Counted from the first letter of the stretch, positions 51,940 through 61,213 are shown. The stretch is 64,000 nucleotides of DNA from Filimonas effusa (GCF_004118675.1 NZ_SDHZ01000002.1:248001-312000), one strand, 5' to 3'. Numbers and translations: made by a program. Notes: generated by a model from the letters alone, not told the origin.

Positions 51940-52308
51940 ATGTTAAAAACAGCTATTTCAATATTATGTCTTACCCTTGGGACCGGCTATAGTTATGGGC
52001 AGGATACCATTCCGCCTGCTGACGCAAGCCGGTACCTTGGACGCGAGGTTGTTGTAAAAGGCAGGATCTATGGCGGCAAATTCCTGGATAAGGCGCAAAA
52101 CAGTCCCACCTTCCTGAACATGGGGGCAGCATACCCCCTTCAGCCGCTAACGCTCGTAATATGGGGCAACGTGCGGAAATCATTTTCTTTTCAGCCCGAA
52201 GTCTATTTTCAGAATAAAATGGTATACGTGACCGGAACGGTAGATACCTACAAAGAAAAACCGCAGATCGTTATCACTGCGGTTTCCCAGATAAAAGAAA
52301 TAAAATAA
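51940..52308 (+). CDS. Small exported OB-fold-like protein
   Basis: A 122-residue exported protein. Signal peptide AISILCLTLGTGYSYGQ; the mature part begins ADASRYLGREVVVKGRI and ends VYVTGTVDTYKEKPQIVITA, the strand pattern of periplasmic OB-fold domains, where a central strand carries VVVKG-x-(I/V) and the last gives (V/I)-x-G-x-(V/I). Function is unknown; it may bind a small ligand or a protein. It is 7 bp downstream of the helical protein gene. Confidence 0.65.
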   Translation: MLKTAISILCLTLGTGYSYGQDTIPPADASRYLGREVVVKGRIYGGKFLDKAQNSPTFLNMGAAYPLQPLTLVIWGNVRKSFSFQPEVYFQNKMVYVTGTVDTYKEKPQIVITAVSQIKEIK

Positions 52309-52320
52309 AGTACGATTCGC

Positions 52321-52548
52321 TTAACAAGCTTCTATCAACTTACCCAATTCCCTGGCCAAAGCTGTTTCTCCCTTAAAAGCCTCATTCCAATGGCTACTTC
52401 CCAAGTTGTCTTTCGACATAAAAATCTCATGATCGGCGTCCGGCAAATGCACGACAAAACACTTATATGTACTGCATTTCGTTTCCACTTTCACTTTTGT
52501 TTGCCGGTAAGGAATGGTAAATGTTCCTGGGATGCTCTCTAAGTTCAT
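52321..52548 (-). CDS. Small unknown protein (75 residues)
   Basis: A compact protein without signal or membrane span: opening LESIPGTFTIPYRQTKVKVE, central CFVVHLPDADHEIFMSKDN and closing helix ALARELGKLIEAC. It has the look of a genuine small Bacteroidota protein with a beta-hairpin pair and a helix; I do not recognise a family. It is convergent with the OB-fold gene (12 bp between stops) and its upstream region carries three TTGCAAC-type elements. Confidence 0.6.
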   Translation of the reverse strand: MNLESIPGTFTIPYRQTKVKVETKCSTYKCFVVHLPDADHEIFMSKDNLGSSHWNEAFKGETALARELGKLIEAC

Positions 52549-52573
52549 AGATCATTGATTTAGAATAAAATAA

Positions 52574-52608
52574 TTGCAACTAAAATGCCAGTTGCATTTC
52601 TGTTGCAT
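52574..52608. promoter_or_regulatory. Three TTGCAAC/GTTGCAT elements upstream of the 75-residue gene
   Basis: TTGCAAC at 52574-52580, then GTTGCAT at 52591-52597 and GTTGCAT at 52602-52608. The first and second form an inverted pair with a 10-bp spacer, and the second and third are a direct repeat with an 11-bp period. They lie 26-60 bp before the start codon at 52548, a place fit for an operator. Confidence 0.5.
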
Positions 52609-52715
52609 TATCCCGGTATTAGCATAGAAAAAAAACCAATTCAGGTATTATTTTCCACATATTTATAAACCAGGAAGCATTATGGGAAACGACTGCTATT
52701 TTATTGCCGGGATGT

Positions 52716-53579
52716 CTATGGAATGATAAAAGGTGTCACAATATTCGTTACCTGGGCAGGCGTTAATCCTTCGTCAAATGCTTCTGTAGCTGCAGTCACA
52801 GAAATATTACCGCTGGCACCGGGCAAGGTTGTAATATTAACGCCGCCCTGCGTTACATTATCTTCGCCGTTATAGCTATTTTGAACTGCAGTACTGGCAA
52901 TGTTGCTGCTGTTACCCGTAATCCATGGCTTCACATCGGCAGAATGACCCGCAGCCCGCCGCATTTGCCTGATATGCGATGCATGTCTGGCTTCTACAGA
53001 ATGAATATTTAATGCCGCCGTTAAAAGATCGCCTCCTTCTACCAGTTCTTTCGCTCTTCCTTTGTAAGCCCTTACACCTGTATCTTCAAAAGTTTGGGCA
53101 ACCGCCAGCATAGTTGCGTAATTGGTAAATACAGTAGCAAACGGCCCCGAATTACTCCCCTGCCCTCCGGTAAAATCATATCCCTTGGCATTGGCTGTAA
53201 CAGGAGTACCTCCCAGCGACCTGATAGCCTGTGAAAGAAAATCAACATGCGCTTTCTCATGGTCTCTGATAGTAGCAAAGGCGCCGGCAGCAGCCGTCGA
53301 CGGGAAAAGGGTCGTTTTACTGGCAGCTACCAGGTAAAACTGGTATTCCAGATGTTCCAGTGATAACGCGTAGTTCAGTACCTCCAGTACCTTATTCGTA
53401 GCCGGCGGAGCTGCATACGCCTTTTTGAAAAACCCTCCCAAGGCAAATGGCAAGGCAGTGGCTGCAATCTTGCCGCCTACACGGGTAAAACGTTTAAAGG
53501 CATTTCTCCGCTCATCGAGGCGTTCGTACACCTCGGGATCTGTTTTCCCTAATTCCTCAATTATGGCAATGATGTTCAT
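52716..53579 (-). CDS. Ferritin-like domain protein
   Basis: A protein of about 287 residues. The ATG at 53579 (MNIIAIIEELGKTDPEVYER) is the natural start; the open frame to 53768 only reads through the upstream gene. A hydrophobic segment (KIAATALPFALGGFFKKAYA) resembles a Tat/Sec-type signal without the twin-arginine. The four-helix ferritin-like domain shows LSLEHLEYQFYLVA, IRDHEKAHVDFLSQAI, QTFEDTGVRAYKG and SVEARHASHIRQMR, with the Glu and ExxH residues expected for a di-metal site. Ferritin_2/desiccation-type proteins of this kind often come in tandem; the second copy lies 10 bp upstream. Iron storage or peroxide defence is possible but unproven. Confidence 0.88.
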   Translation of the reverse strand: MNIIAIIEELGKTDPEVYERLDERRNAFKRFTRVGGKIAATALPFALGGFFKKAYAAPPATNKVLEVLNYALSLEHLEYQFYLVAASKTTLFPSTAAAGAFATIRDHEKAHVDFLSQAIRSLGGTPVTANAKGYDFTGGQGSNSGPFATVFTNYATMLAVAQTFEDTGVRAYKGRAKELVEGGDLLTAALNIHSVEARHASHIRQMRRAAGHSADVKPWITGNSSNIASTAVQNSYNGEDNVTQGGVNITTLPGASGNISVTAATEAFDEGLTPAQVTNIVTPFIIP

Positions 53580-53589
53580 GGTTTCTGTT

Positions 53590-54297
53590 TTAGTAAGATG
53601 GTAAATCGCTCGCATTGAGCGCTGTTTTGATAAATGGCTTCGCCATGGTAAGCACTTCAATTGGTTTCCGCGACTTGTCCAGACCGCTGGCGTCAACCAC
53701 AGAGCTGTCTGCAAAACTGCCATTACTGATAAGGTCGCGGATATAGGCAGCATGACGTGCTTCCACACTTACAATTTTGCCGGCGAGCTCAAGGTAATCG
53801 CTGTTTACGATAAGGCGCCCTGCTCCGTTATAGGCCGAGACTCCCAGGTCTTCAAAAGTTTTGGCTGTCGCCAGCACACTGTCACGGCTACCGAACGTTA
53901 CACTGGAAAAATTAACTTCCAGCGACGGCAAAGCACTGTTGCCAAGCGCTTTTTTGAAGAACTCACGATGGGCAATCTCATGATCCCTGATATCGGTAAG
54001 CAACGCCGTTTCCAACGCAGTAATACCGGAATAGGGAGTAAGCGCTACCTGCGTGTAAAAGGCAGCTTCCAACTGTTCCAGTGCATAAGCATAATTGAGT
54101 ATGCCTATGTCGCCGCTTCCCATGTAAGCGCCCGAATTGAAGCCATTATCGTTCTTACTCTTACTGCAGGCAGCTGCTGCCGCCACTAACCCACCGGATA
54201 ACCCGGCGTACCTAAGAAACTTCCTTCTGGAAACGGAGGACGCTTGAGATGGTTCCCCTTGTTCCGTACTGTCAACTGTTGATTCAGGTTTTATCAT
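53590..54297 (-). CDS. Ferritin-like domain protein with Tat signal
   Basis: A 235-residue protein. The N-terminus has a twin-arginine motif (SRRKFLRYAG), a hydrophobic stretch and a Cys at AAAACSK that may be a lipobox, so export by Tat, possibly as a lipoprotein. The ferritin-like domain repeats the motifs of its neighbour: YALEQLEAAFYTQ, IRDHEIAHREFFKKAL, KTFEDLGVSAYNGA and SVEARHAAYIRDL. It is the first gene of the pair, 10 bp before the second. Tat export is used for proteins that fold or load metal in the cytoplasm, which fits a metal-binding role. Confidence 0.9.
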   Translation of the reverse strand: MIKPESTVDSTEQGEPSQASSVSRRKFLRYAGLSGGLVAAAAACSKSKNDNGFNSGAYMGSGDIGILNYAYALEQLEAAFYTQVALTPYSGITALETALLTDIRDHEIAHREFFKKALGNSALPSLEVNFSSVTFGSRDSVLATAKTFEDLGVSAYNGAGRLIVNSDYLELAGKIVSVEARHAAYIRDLISNGSFADSSVVDASGLDKSRKPIEVLTMAKPFIKTALNASDLPSY

Positions 54298-54555
54298 AAA
54301 TCAGCTTTTGAAGATGATGAAATGGTATAACAGTGAAGAGGTACGAGTATTGTTAAGAAATAGTTTTAAATAAAAAAGCCCGCCCGTTGACGTCTCCCAA
54401 AATATGTCCGGTATTTAGGAAGCACATCATCAAAGCAGGTCTTTTTATTATAGTCAGGAACACCTATATTGCATATAACTCCAATGCTCCTATGTTATTC
54501 CCTGAAATCCGATAAACATTGAACTACCCGATTCTTTCTTACCAACGGGTATAAT

Positions 54556-54756
54556 ATGAGCAGAAAAAATTCTACAAAAAAAGTGGATAAAGCCGCCATC
54601 GCTATGGTTTGCTTTGGCATAATACTATGTGCATTTTCTCTTTTCTTCCAGCGATATTGGATCTTGTTATTGGGCATCACCTGGATAGCATTGCCTTTGT
54701 TCTTTACCGAAGAAACTCACCACGACGACTTTGATACCGACCCTCCGCCCGACTAA
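54556..54756 (+). CDS. Small two-span membrane protein (66 residues)
   Basis: A basic N-terminus (SRKNSTKKVDK) precedes two membrane helices (AIAMVCFGIILCAFSLFF and YWILLLGITWIALPLFF), with an acidic tail (EETHHDDFDTDPPPD). This inside-positive layout is typical of real small membrane proteins. It overlaps the end of the convergent esterase gene by 53 bp. Function unknown. Confidence 0.6.
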   Translation: MSRKNSTKKVDKAAIAMVCFGIILCAFSLFFQRYWILLLGITWIALPLFFTEETHHDDFDTDPPPD

Positions 54757-55894
54757 AACGTTTTTGTACTACATTATGTAAACGTTCAGCTGCACCTTTA
54801 CTTTCCGGGTAATTACGCACGTTCATTTCCAGCAAATACTTCGCAGAACTATACTTTCCATTTTTTTCACAAAAAGAGGCAATCCAGTCTACAAGGTATT
54901 CCGGCGGCAAAAATGTATATCCCAGTTGCACAGACAACTCCTTATATCCCGCCTCCAGCAGTTCAGGCTTTTGTAAAAGCTGTTTTACTTCAGCCTGGTA
55001 CCCTTTAAACAGAAAACGTAACCCCTCCAGCTCCGAACGCAAAGGCACAGACCCATGATCCTCCGATTCATAATAAGCAAAGTTCCATCTTAATCCCACA
55101 GGTGCATTCCGCTTAAGCTTTGCAGCAAACGTACGGATAGCCCGCTCCTGGTCGGTGGTAGTATCTATTTCAGAATGTTCCTTAAAAGCAAGCGACATAA
55201 AAAGCTGCCTTCCTTTAAACCTGTTCTCATCCCGGAATAAGCTATCAGCCCTGCGCAACATATACTCATTATCCCACCATAAACTGGGATCTATCGCCAG
55301 ATAAGAATGAAACATCCCGGGATGATGTAATAATATATTAACAGCAGCCAGCCCTCCAAAGGAATGACCGGTAAGTATCCTGTAACCCATCGTACGATAA
55401 GAACTATCTATTAATGGCATCATTTCATTCTTAAGGAAACTGATAAACCCTTCAGCACCGCCACTGGATTCAAAAGAAGCGCTGATACCATTCATCGCCT
55501 TAACGTTCGCATAGGTTGGAGTAAGATCACGTGTGCGATCTGTATTTAAGATCCCAACCACAATCATCTCCGGCAACTGGGCATATGCACCTTTACTAAG
55601 AAATTGAAGCATGCCGGTTAATGAATGAAAGTTGACATCACCATCCAGAAGATATAACACGGGGTAACGCTGGGTCGGATACCTGGGATCATTATAATGC
55701 TGCGGCAGATACACCCAGTAACTCCTGTTTTCTTTAAGCTCACCTGAATAAAGATGATAAGCTTTCCCTATAGATATAACGGAGTCGCCTACCGTCTGAC
55801 AATATGCTTTGGCAGGCACCAGCAAACAACTTAAAATGCCGATACCCCATAACATTCTCTTTATATTAAACAGCCGTAATAAATAGAAATCCAT
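54704..55894 (-). CDS. Exported alpha/beta-hydrolase, enterochelin-esterase-like
   Basis: A 396-residue exported serine hydrolase. Signal peptide MLWGIGILSCLLVPAKAYCQ (start at Met1 or Met14). The hydrolase core has YPVLYLLDGDVNFHSLTGML, the nucleophile elbow GHSFGG (Ser near 182), and a likely catalytic His in EDHGSVP. It matches the putative esterase/Fes-IroE family, whose members open ferric siderophore esters or act on peptides and lipids. A C-terminal helical extension of about 90 residues contains a tetratricopeptide-like stretch. It is the last gene after the TonB receptor and PepSY gene, which fits siderophore processing in the periplasm. Confidence 0.85.
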   Translation of the reverse strand: MDFYLLRLFNIKRMLWGIGILSCLLVPAKAYCQTVGDSVISIGKAYHLYSGELKENRSYWVYLPQHYNDPRYPTQRYPVLYLLDGDVNFHSLTGMLQFLSKGAYAQLPEMIVVGILNTDRTRDLTPTYANVKAMNGISASFESSGGAEGFISFLKNEMMPLIDSSYRTMGYRILTGHSFGGLAAVNILLHHPGMFHSYLAIDPSLWWDNEYMLRRADSLFRDENRFKGRQLFMSLAFKEHSEIDTTTDQERAIRTFAAKLKRNAPVGLRWNFAYYESEDHGSVPLRSELEGLRFLFKGYQAEVKQLLQKPELLEAGYKELSVQLGYTFLPPEYLVDWIASFCEKNGKYSSAKYLLEMNVRNYPESKGAAERLHNVVQKRFSRAEGRYQSRRGEFLR

Positions 55895-55912
55895 TTTATA
55901 TTTTTTCAGTTA

Positions 55913-57097
55913 TTAATGCACGACCAGGTGTTGCCTGGGCCTCCCGGCTTTATTCTTCTTTTTATGGGTTCGTCCCCACCATACAAGAAAGCCGGTAATA
56001 GGCAGAGATGTAGCGATAAGCCCCGCCACAAACGTGATCATTTTTCCTATCCACCCATACCAAAACCCGATATGAAGGTTCATATTGACCGATTCAATCC
56101 GTTCCCCTTTAACCAGCTGTGCAGGTATAGGCAAAGATTTACCGGAATATTTATCGATTAGCAGCATTTGCCCATCATGACTTTTTAGCCCAATATGCGC
56201 AGCAGCAATGGCATAATAAAAAGTCACACTGTCTTTGGGAGGAATAGTAAGTCTTACCTGCCAAACACTACTATTAAGCTTAAATAAACGCTGGATCACA
56301 GTATCCAGCGGAGCTGCTGCAGCTCCTGGACTGTAAGCAGCAGCTAGTTTCCGCAATTCGCGATAAGGTTCCTGTTTGCCTCCCAGGCTGGTATGTAACA
56401 CTTTATTTACTGGCTTATTAACTATAATCAGCCCTGTAACAGTAAGCAATAGTGTGGGAATAAGACTATAAAAGCCCAATACATTATGCAAATCGTAGTT
56501 CACCCGCTTCCACTTCCCCTTCCATTTAATCTTGAAACACATGTCCAGGAAAACGTTAGTCCATTTCTTCGGCCACCATAATACCAGTCCTGTTACCAAT
56601 TCAATCAGAAAGATCCAGGTTGCAATTTCTACGATCAGGCTCCCGGTATCATGCAACAATAGCTCAGCATGAATATGAGCTACCGTATAAAAGAAATAGT
56701 AAGCCCCGTTTGTCTTAAGCACCTTGCCCGTATAAGGATCCAGCCAGGTAAATTTGAAATGCTGCCTTTTATCAGCGGAAGCAACCTTAAATGACCGCTT
56801 CGGATCTTTATAGGCAACAAAATAAAAAGGCTTATGCTCCGGCATCTGCTTCTTAAAAGCAAGCAGTAAAGCTTCTGTAGAAAGCTGTCTCTCTTTTACC
56901 TCCTGTACATAAATAGCACGGTGATTGATACCATCAATAATCTCATCGCAAAAAACAAACAAACTGCCCGACAGGCACACAACAAAAACAATGATGCCGG
57001 ACACCAGGCCCAGCCATAAATGCAACCAGCTGTTAAGCTTACTTAACCAGCCAGCTCCTTTCTTCCTGCCCGGCTTTACAGAGGATGTAACTTTCAT
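55913..57097 (-). CDS. PepSY-associated TM-domain protein (siderophore reductase-like)
   Basis: A 394-residue inner-membrane protein with four main spans: WLGLVSGIIVFVVCLSGSLF, then ETATW-like IVEIATWIFLIELVTGLVLWW, FYSLIPTLLLTVTGLIIV and KMITFVAGLIATSLPITGFL. PepSY-like periplasmic parts are seen (DPYTGKVLKTNG and IDKYSGKSL). Conserved His residues (LHLWLGL, LHNVLGF and NLHIGFWYG) suggest haem-type ligation as in FegB/YbcA-like proteins that reduce ferric siderophores. Gene order TonB receptor, PepSY, esterase supports a reductive iron-release step. Confidence 0.9.
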   Translation of the reverse strand: MKVTSSVKPGRKKGAGWLSKLNSWLHLWLGLVSGIIVFVVCLSGSLFVFCDEIIDGINHRAIYVQEVKERQLSTEALLLAFKKQMPEHKPFYFVAYKDPKRSFKVASADKRQHFKFTWLDPYTGKVLKTNGAYYFFYTVAHIHAELLLHDTGSLIVEIATWIFLIELVTGLVLWWPKKWTNVFLDMCFKIKWKGKWKRVNYDLHNVLGFYSLIPTLLLTVTGLIIVNKPVNKVLHTSLGGKQEPYRELRKLAAAYSPGAAAAPLDTVIQRLFKLNSSVWQVRLTIPPKDSVTFYYAIAAAHIGLKSHDGQMLLIDKYSGKSLPIPAQLVKGERIESVNMNLHIGFWYGWIGKMITFVAGLIATSLPITGFLVWWGRTHKKKNKAGRPRQHLVVH

Positions 57098-57119
57098 GTG
57101 CGGAATACTATCATTTAAA

Positions 57120-57144
57120 GGGTTGACCTTACAGCGGTCAACCC
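57120..57144. promoter_or_regulatory. Perfect hairpin before the PepSY gene
   Basis: GGGTTGACC (57120-57128) pairs with GGTCAACCC (57136-57144) around a 7-base loop, 22 bp before the start codon at 57097 (minus strand). On the minus strand the stem is followed by TTTAAATG, a weak tail, so it could end part of the TonB receptor transcripts or control translation of the PepSY gene. Confidence 0.5.
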
Positions 57145-57371
57145 TGCTTTGTTTTTATCTTTACCAGCATTTCATCCCGAAACTGCTGCCACTTTGTCTT
57201 TTTTGTCCCAACATCAGCATGCCGCTGCAAAGCAGCTTTAAAGCCACCTTAAAGCCGTCTATGAGCCACTTAAAAAATACGCCATCCTGTCTGTTATCTG
57301 CCCCTCCACAATCTATCCCCGCAAAAACAGGCAACTTCCAAATACGCATACCGCATGCTGGTATGTAAATA

Positions 57372-59729
57372 CTAAAACTTATAGGTCATATTCACAATGA
57401 ACTGACGCTTAGGCTGCGGAGCAGCCCAGAAGTCAGCAGTCCAGTATTGCTCATTGGTAACATTATTTAACTTCAGAGCCAGACGATATTTCGATTGCTC
57501 ATAGAAAACAGTAGCGTCAAACTTGGTATATCCCGGAACAGTAAAGGAGTTGGCATCATTCAGGTAAGAATCGCTTACAGTATTACCACCACATCCAAGT
57601 CCAAGCCCTCTTACAGCTCCCTGCATAAACTTATAACTGATCCATACATTTGCGACATTGGCAGGAGTAGAATAAGGACGCTTTCCGTCAACAGCCGCAG
57701 CCGCTTTGGTATACTTGCTTTCATTGTAACCATACCCGAAGATCATATGCATACCAGGGAAAGGATTTGCAATAACATCAGCCTCAAATCCTTTACTGCT
57801 CTGCGTTCCATCCTGTAAAGAATAAGTAGGATTAGCAGGATCAGGACGCACCTTGTTATCAACCTTAATATCATAATAACTCAACGTTCCGGATAATTTA
57901 CCTTTCAGAAGTTCAAGCTTCACCCCTCCCTCAAGTTGATTGGCATGCTCCGGTTTGAAATCTGTCTTGGCGGTTGGATCTGCAGAAGTGGTGCCAGGAG
58001 CCACGTTGGTAAAACCATTCATATAGTTTCCAAATACAGAAACTTTGTCTTTCACCACCTGGTACACAAGCCCCAGCTTAGGAGAAGCAGCTGTTTGATC
58101 ATAGTCATCAAATTCATTGTCGTAATAATCAATACGCAAACTGGCCATAGCAAGCAACCTGTCTGTGATATTTATTACGTCAGAAACATAGGCGCTGTAA
58201 GTCTGTAAATGTCTTTTGTACTGAGAATAATTAAGCCCCGCCAATACCTGCTGGTACTTGGCCATAGAAATATTGGGGCCGGTTTCATTTAGCTTTACCT
58301 TATCAAACGGATTCACAGTAGCCCTGCGGTCCGAGCTTGTCAGATCTACATAATCCAATCCAATCAATAGCCTGTTACGCAGCTGCCCTATTTTAAAGTC
58401 ACCAACAAAATTCTGCTGGAACTGGCTGATACCGAAATTGCTGGGAATATTCATAATTCTGCGCGAAACAGAATCACCGGTAGGGTTGATGAGCAGGAAC
58501 AGGTAGTTAGCCGCATTATCTGTGCTCGCATAAGAGTACGCCGTTTGAGAACTCCAGCTATCCGATAATTTGTAAGTAGCTTTCGCGTACGCATTAAAAA
58601 TGCGGGCTTCGCTTAACAACTCATCGGTAGTATAGGAATATTTGAAGTTCCAGTTAAGATCGTCAAAGCTTTTGGCAGCAGTAGTGCTCGCAAAACCTAC
58701 ATAAGTAGCATTCCGCCTGGAGTTATAAAATTCAAAATCAAAATCCAATGTAAGTCTGTCATTCACCAGGTAAGTAAAAGAAGGTGCAAGTACGGTGCTC
58801 TTGGCTAGCCCAAAATCCTGAAAGCTTCTCTCTCTGTGATACGCACCGTTCACACGGAATAGCATTGTCTTCTCCTTGTTCAATGCCGTATTAAAATCAC
58901 CGGTTAAGCGGCTAAGCCCCCTGCTGCCACCGGAATAACTGATCTCCCCTTTCGTAAGCTCCCCGGGCTTTTTGGTGATCCGGTTAACAAGACCTCCATA
59001 AGTGGTAAGGGTAGAGCCAAATAAAGTGGCCGAAGGCCCTTTAATAACTTCAATCCTTTCCAGGTTCACAGGGTCCGACAAAGATACCCAGTTGGTAGAC
59101 ATACCATTCCTGATGGCACCTGCTGCATTCGCCCCGCTAAAACCACGCATCCGCATAGCCAGTCCTACCCCTCCCGATCCCAGACCTAAAGTAATGTTAT
59201 TCACACCAGGCGCCGCCTGAAGCGCACTCATAAAGTCAACGACAACCTGCTCTTGTAAAAGTTCTTTAGGAACAACCGTGTACACCTGTGGATTCTCAAG
59301 ATTGGCGAGTGGCATACGGGCCACATAATCGCTTTGTTTTTTAGCAAATTTCGCAGCCGCAGTAGAAACAACAACCTGCTCCAGCTGAACTTCACTCTCC
59401 GCCAGCACCAGTGAAGGAAGCTCCAACACACCATCCCCCGCCAATACGGCCTTTACCGAAACAGTAGTAAGTCCTACAGCCACTGCCTCCAGCTCGTAAG
59501 CCCCCGCAGCAACATGTTTAATTTCAAAATTGCCGGCAGCATCTGTTATAGCAGTTTTACGAGTACCCTTCAGCAGGATATTGATATTTTCAGCCGGCTT
59601 GCCGTCAGCAGTCCTGACACTTCCTTTAATCACTCCGGTAACCCTATCCTGGGCCTGGAGTGTACAACACAGTAAAACAAATACAAATAAAGAGGCAAAC
59701 AGGCGTAGTCCCTGCACTAATGATTTCAT
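57372..59729 (-). CDS. TonB-dependent siderophore receptor
   Basis: A 785-residue outer-membrane receptor. Signal peptide LRLFASLFVFVLLCCTLQAQ, an N-terminal carboxypeptidase-like regulatory domain (GSVRTADGKPAENINILLKG), the plug (VYTVVPKELLQEQVVVDFMS, RMRGFSGANAAGAIRNGMS, IEVIKGPSATLFGS) and a 22-strand barrel ending KRQFIVNMTYKF. The plug resembles ferric-siderophore receptors of the FhuA/FpvA class. It has no N-terminal signalling (STN) domain, so the divergent AraC gene at 59957 is the likely regulator. Followed by PepSY and esterase genes in the same orientation. Confidence 0.95.
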   Translation of the reverse strand: MKSLVQGLRLFASLFVFVLLCCTLQAQDRVTGVIKGSVRTADGKPAENINILLKGTRKTAITDAAGNFEIKHVAAGAYELEAVAVGLTTVSVKAVLAGDGVLELPSLVLAESEVQLEQVVVSTAAAKFAKKQSDYVARMPLANLENPQVYTVVPKELLQEQVVVDFMSALQAAPGVNNITLGLGSGGVGLAMRMRGFSGANAAGAIRNGMSTNWVSLSDPVNLERIEVIKGPSATLFGSTLTTYGGLVNRITKKPGELTKGEISYSGGSRGLSRLTGDFNTALNKEKTMLFRVNGAYHRERSFQDFGLAKSTVLAPSFTYLVNDRLTLDFDFEFYNSRRNATYVGFASTTAAKSFDDLNWNFKYSYTTDELLSEARIFNAYAKATYKLSDSWSSQTAYSYASTDNAANYLFLLINPTGDSVSRRIMNIPSNFGISQFQQNFVGDFKIGQLRNRLLIGLDYVDLTSSDRRATVNPFDKVKLNETGPNISMAKYQQVLAGLNYSQYKRHLQTYSAYVSDVINITDRLLAMASLRIDYYDNEFDDYDQTAASPKLGLVYQVVKDKVSVFGNYMNGFTNVAPGTTSADPTAKTDFKPEHANQLEGGVKLELLKGKLSGTLSYYDIKVDNKVRPDPANPTYSLQDGTQSSKGFEADVIANPFPGMHMIFGYGYNESKYTKAAAAVDGKRPYSTPANVANVWISYKFMQGAVRGLGLGCGGNTVSDSYLNDANSFTVPGYTKFDATVFYEQSKYRLALKLNNVTNEQYWTADFWAAPQPKRQFIVNMTYKF

Positions 59730-59956
59730 GATTTATATTTTATAAGGTTTTGGTTAGGTTCACAGGCCCCTTTTTCCGCATAGCGAAAAAAAAATTCCGT
59801 ATAGGCAGCTATAACAGCCGCCACCACATTTAGCTTGCAGAAGGTTGGATTATTATGGTGGGCAAAATTAAAACGCTACCTGTCAGACATATAACGCAAA
59901 AGGGAGTATTAAATGCCGCAAAACGGAATTGATATTTCTATGACAATTAACTGCAC

Positions 59957-60955
59957 ATGAAATCGGTATTCCATAGCAAAGACTTCAGGGAACTAATGGT
60001 GGTGAAAGAACTTCCTGATAATTTCGCCTGCACCGGAAGCCTCAGCCAACACTCCTACAATATTGACTACAACGGCATACACGGACACGTAAACGAAATG
60101 CTGATCAATGGCTTCCTGGTTGTACACCGCGTGATTCATTCGCCGCACGAAATACAGATCCTGACAGAACACGACTTCCCTTTCCTGAAAATGCAGTTTG
60201 AGTTAAAAGGACACTCTGCTTATCAACCCGCAAAACCAGGTAGCCTGGCCGTAGATATTCCCGAAGGAACACATAACCTCTTCTTTTTCCCCGCTGTAAA
60301 AGGCAGGCTAAACTACCCTACCACAGAAAGATTCACCCTGGAAATCATGCTGTCGGTAAATTGGCTGCAACACGTTTTCAATGGCGACTTATCCAGCCTG
60401 AAACAGTTTGGCTACGCCATCGATCATACACAACCGGCGGTAATGGGAGTGAGAAGTGGTTTTATCACCCCCGTCATGAAACAGGCGATCTTATCAATTA
60501 TCCACTGCCCCTATACAGGTATTTTAAAGAAAATATATGTCGAAAGTAAGGTGCAGGAATTACTGGTATTACAAATCGAACACTTCAGTAACGCCTCGAT
60601 CATAACCGAAGCTGCTCCGGCAAGAACAGTTATTAAGCAGGGAGACACTGAAAAATTCCATTACGTAAAAGAATTGATCAACAATAATTTACAGGAACCC
60701 TGCTCACTTATAAGACTCGCAGAACTGGCCGGAATGAATGATTTTAAATTAAAGAAAGGATTCAAGGAATTGTTTGGCACCACCGTTTTCGGCTATATGA
60801 CAGAAGTAAGAATGAATAAAGCAAAGTCATTGTTATTGGAAGGGAAACACACCATATCCGATATTTCATGGTGGGTGGGCTATAAAAACCCGCAACATTT
60901 CACTGCAGCTTTCAAACGCAAATTCGGATACCTGCCCAGCGAATTGAAAAAATAG
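59957..60955 (+). CDS. AraC family transcriptional regulator (PchR-like)
   Basis: A 332-residue regulator. The N-terminal sensing domain (LMVVKELPDNFACTGSLSQH, then FLKMQFELKGHSAYQP) resembles the siderophore-responsive PchR type. The C-terminal double HTH is SLIRLAELAGMNDFKLKKGF and TISDISWWVGYKNPQHFTAA, then FKRKFGYLPSELKK. Divergent from the TonB siderophore receptor with a 227-bp intergenic region, the usual place for activation by a ferric siderophore. A terminator follows. Confidence 0.93.
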   Translation: MKSVFHSKDFRELMVVKELPDNFACTGSLSQHSYNIDYNGIHGHVNEMLINGFLVVHRVIHSPHEIQILTEHDFPFLKMQFELKGHSAYQPAKPGSLAVDIPEGTHNLFFFPAVKGRLNYPTTERFTLEIMLSVNWLQHVFNGDLSSLKQFGYAIDHTQPAVMGVRSGFITPVMKQAILSIIHCPYTGILKKIYVESKVQELLVLQIEHFSNASIITEAAPARTVIKQGDTEKFHYVKELINNNLQEPCSLIRLAELAGMNDFKLKKGFKELFGTTVFGYMTEVRMNKAKSLLLEGKHTISDISWWVGYKNPQHFTAAFKRKFGYLPSELKK

Positions 60956-60965
60956 TTTTTAGTGA

Positions 60966-60997
60966 GGCCCTGAGACCAGGGCCGCACTTTTTTCCAC
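60966..60997 (+). terminator. Terminator after the AraC gene
   Basis: GGCCCTG (60966-60972) pairs with CAGGGCC (60977-60983) around AGAC, followed by GCAC and a run of seven T. It starts 10 bp after the stop codon. Confidence 0.85.
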
Positions 60998-61213
60998 ATA
61001 TATTTGAGAGACTTTTCACAAACTCATATCCATTCTCTGCCAACAATAAATCTTGCCGGTCTTTTCTAAGCTATACGTCATGTTAACAGGTATTGCAGTA
61101 ACAAGCACAGGTTAGTGCCGTAAGCGAGTGAATGGAATGCAAACTTAAGACACAGCAGTAGATCGCTGTTATCGAAAACAGGAAAAGCAATTACGAAATA
61201 AGAAAAAGAGAGC

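Noticed and set aside
53579-53768. N-terminal extension of the ferritin-like protein
   Set aside because: It reads through the 3' end of the upstream ferritin-like gene in another frame and has no protein-like features; the ATG at 53579 is the natural start.
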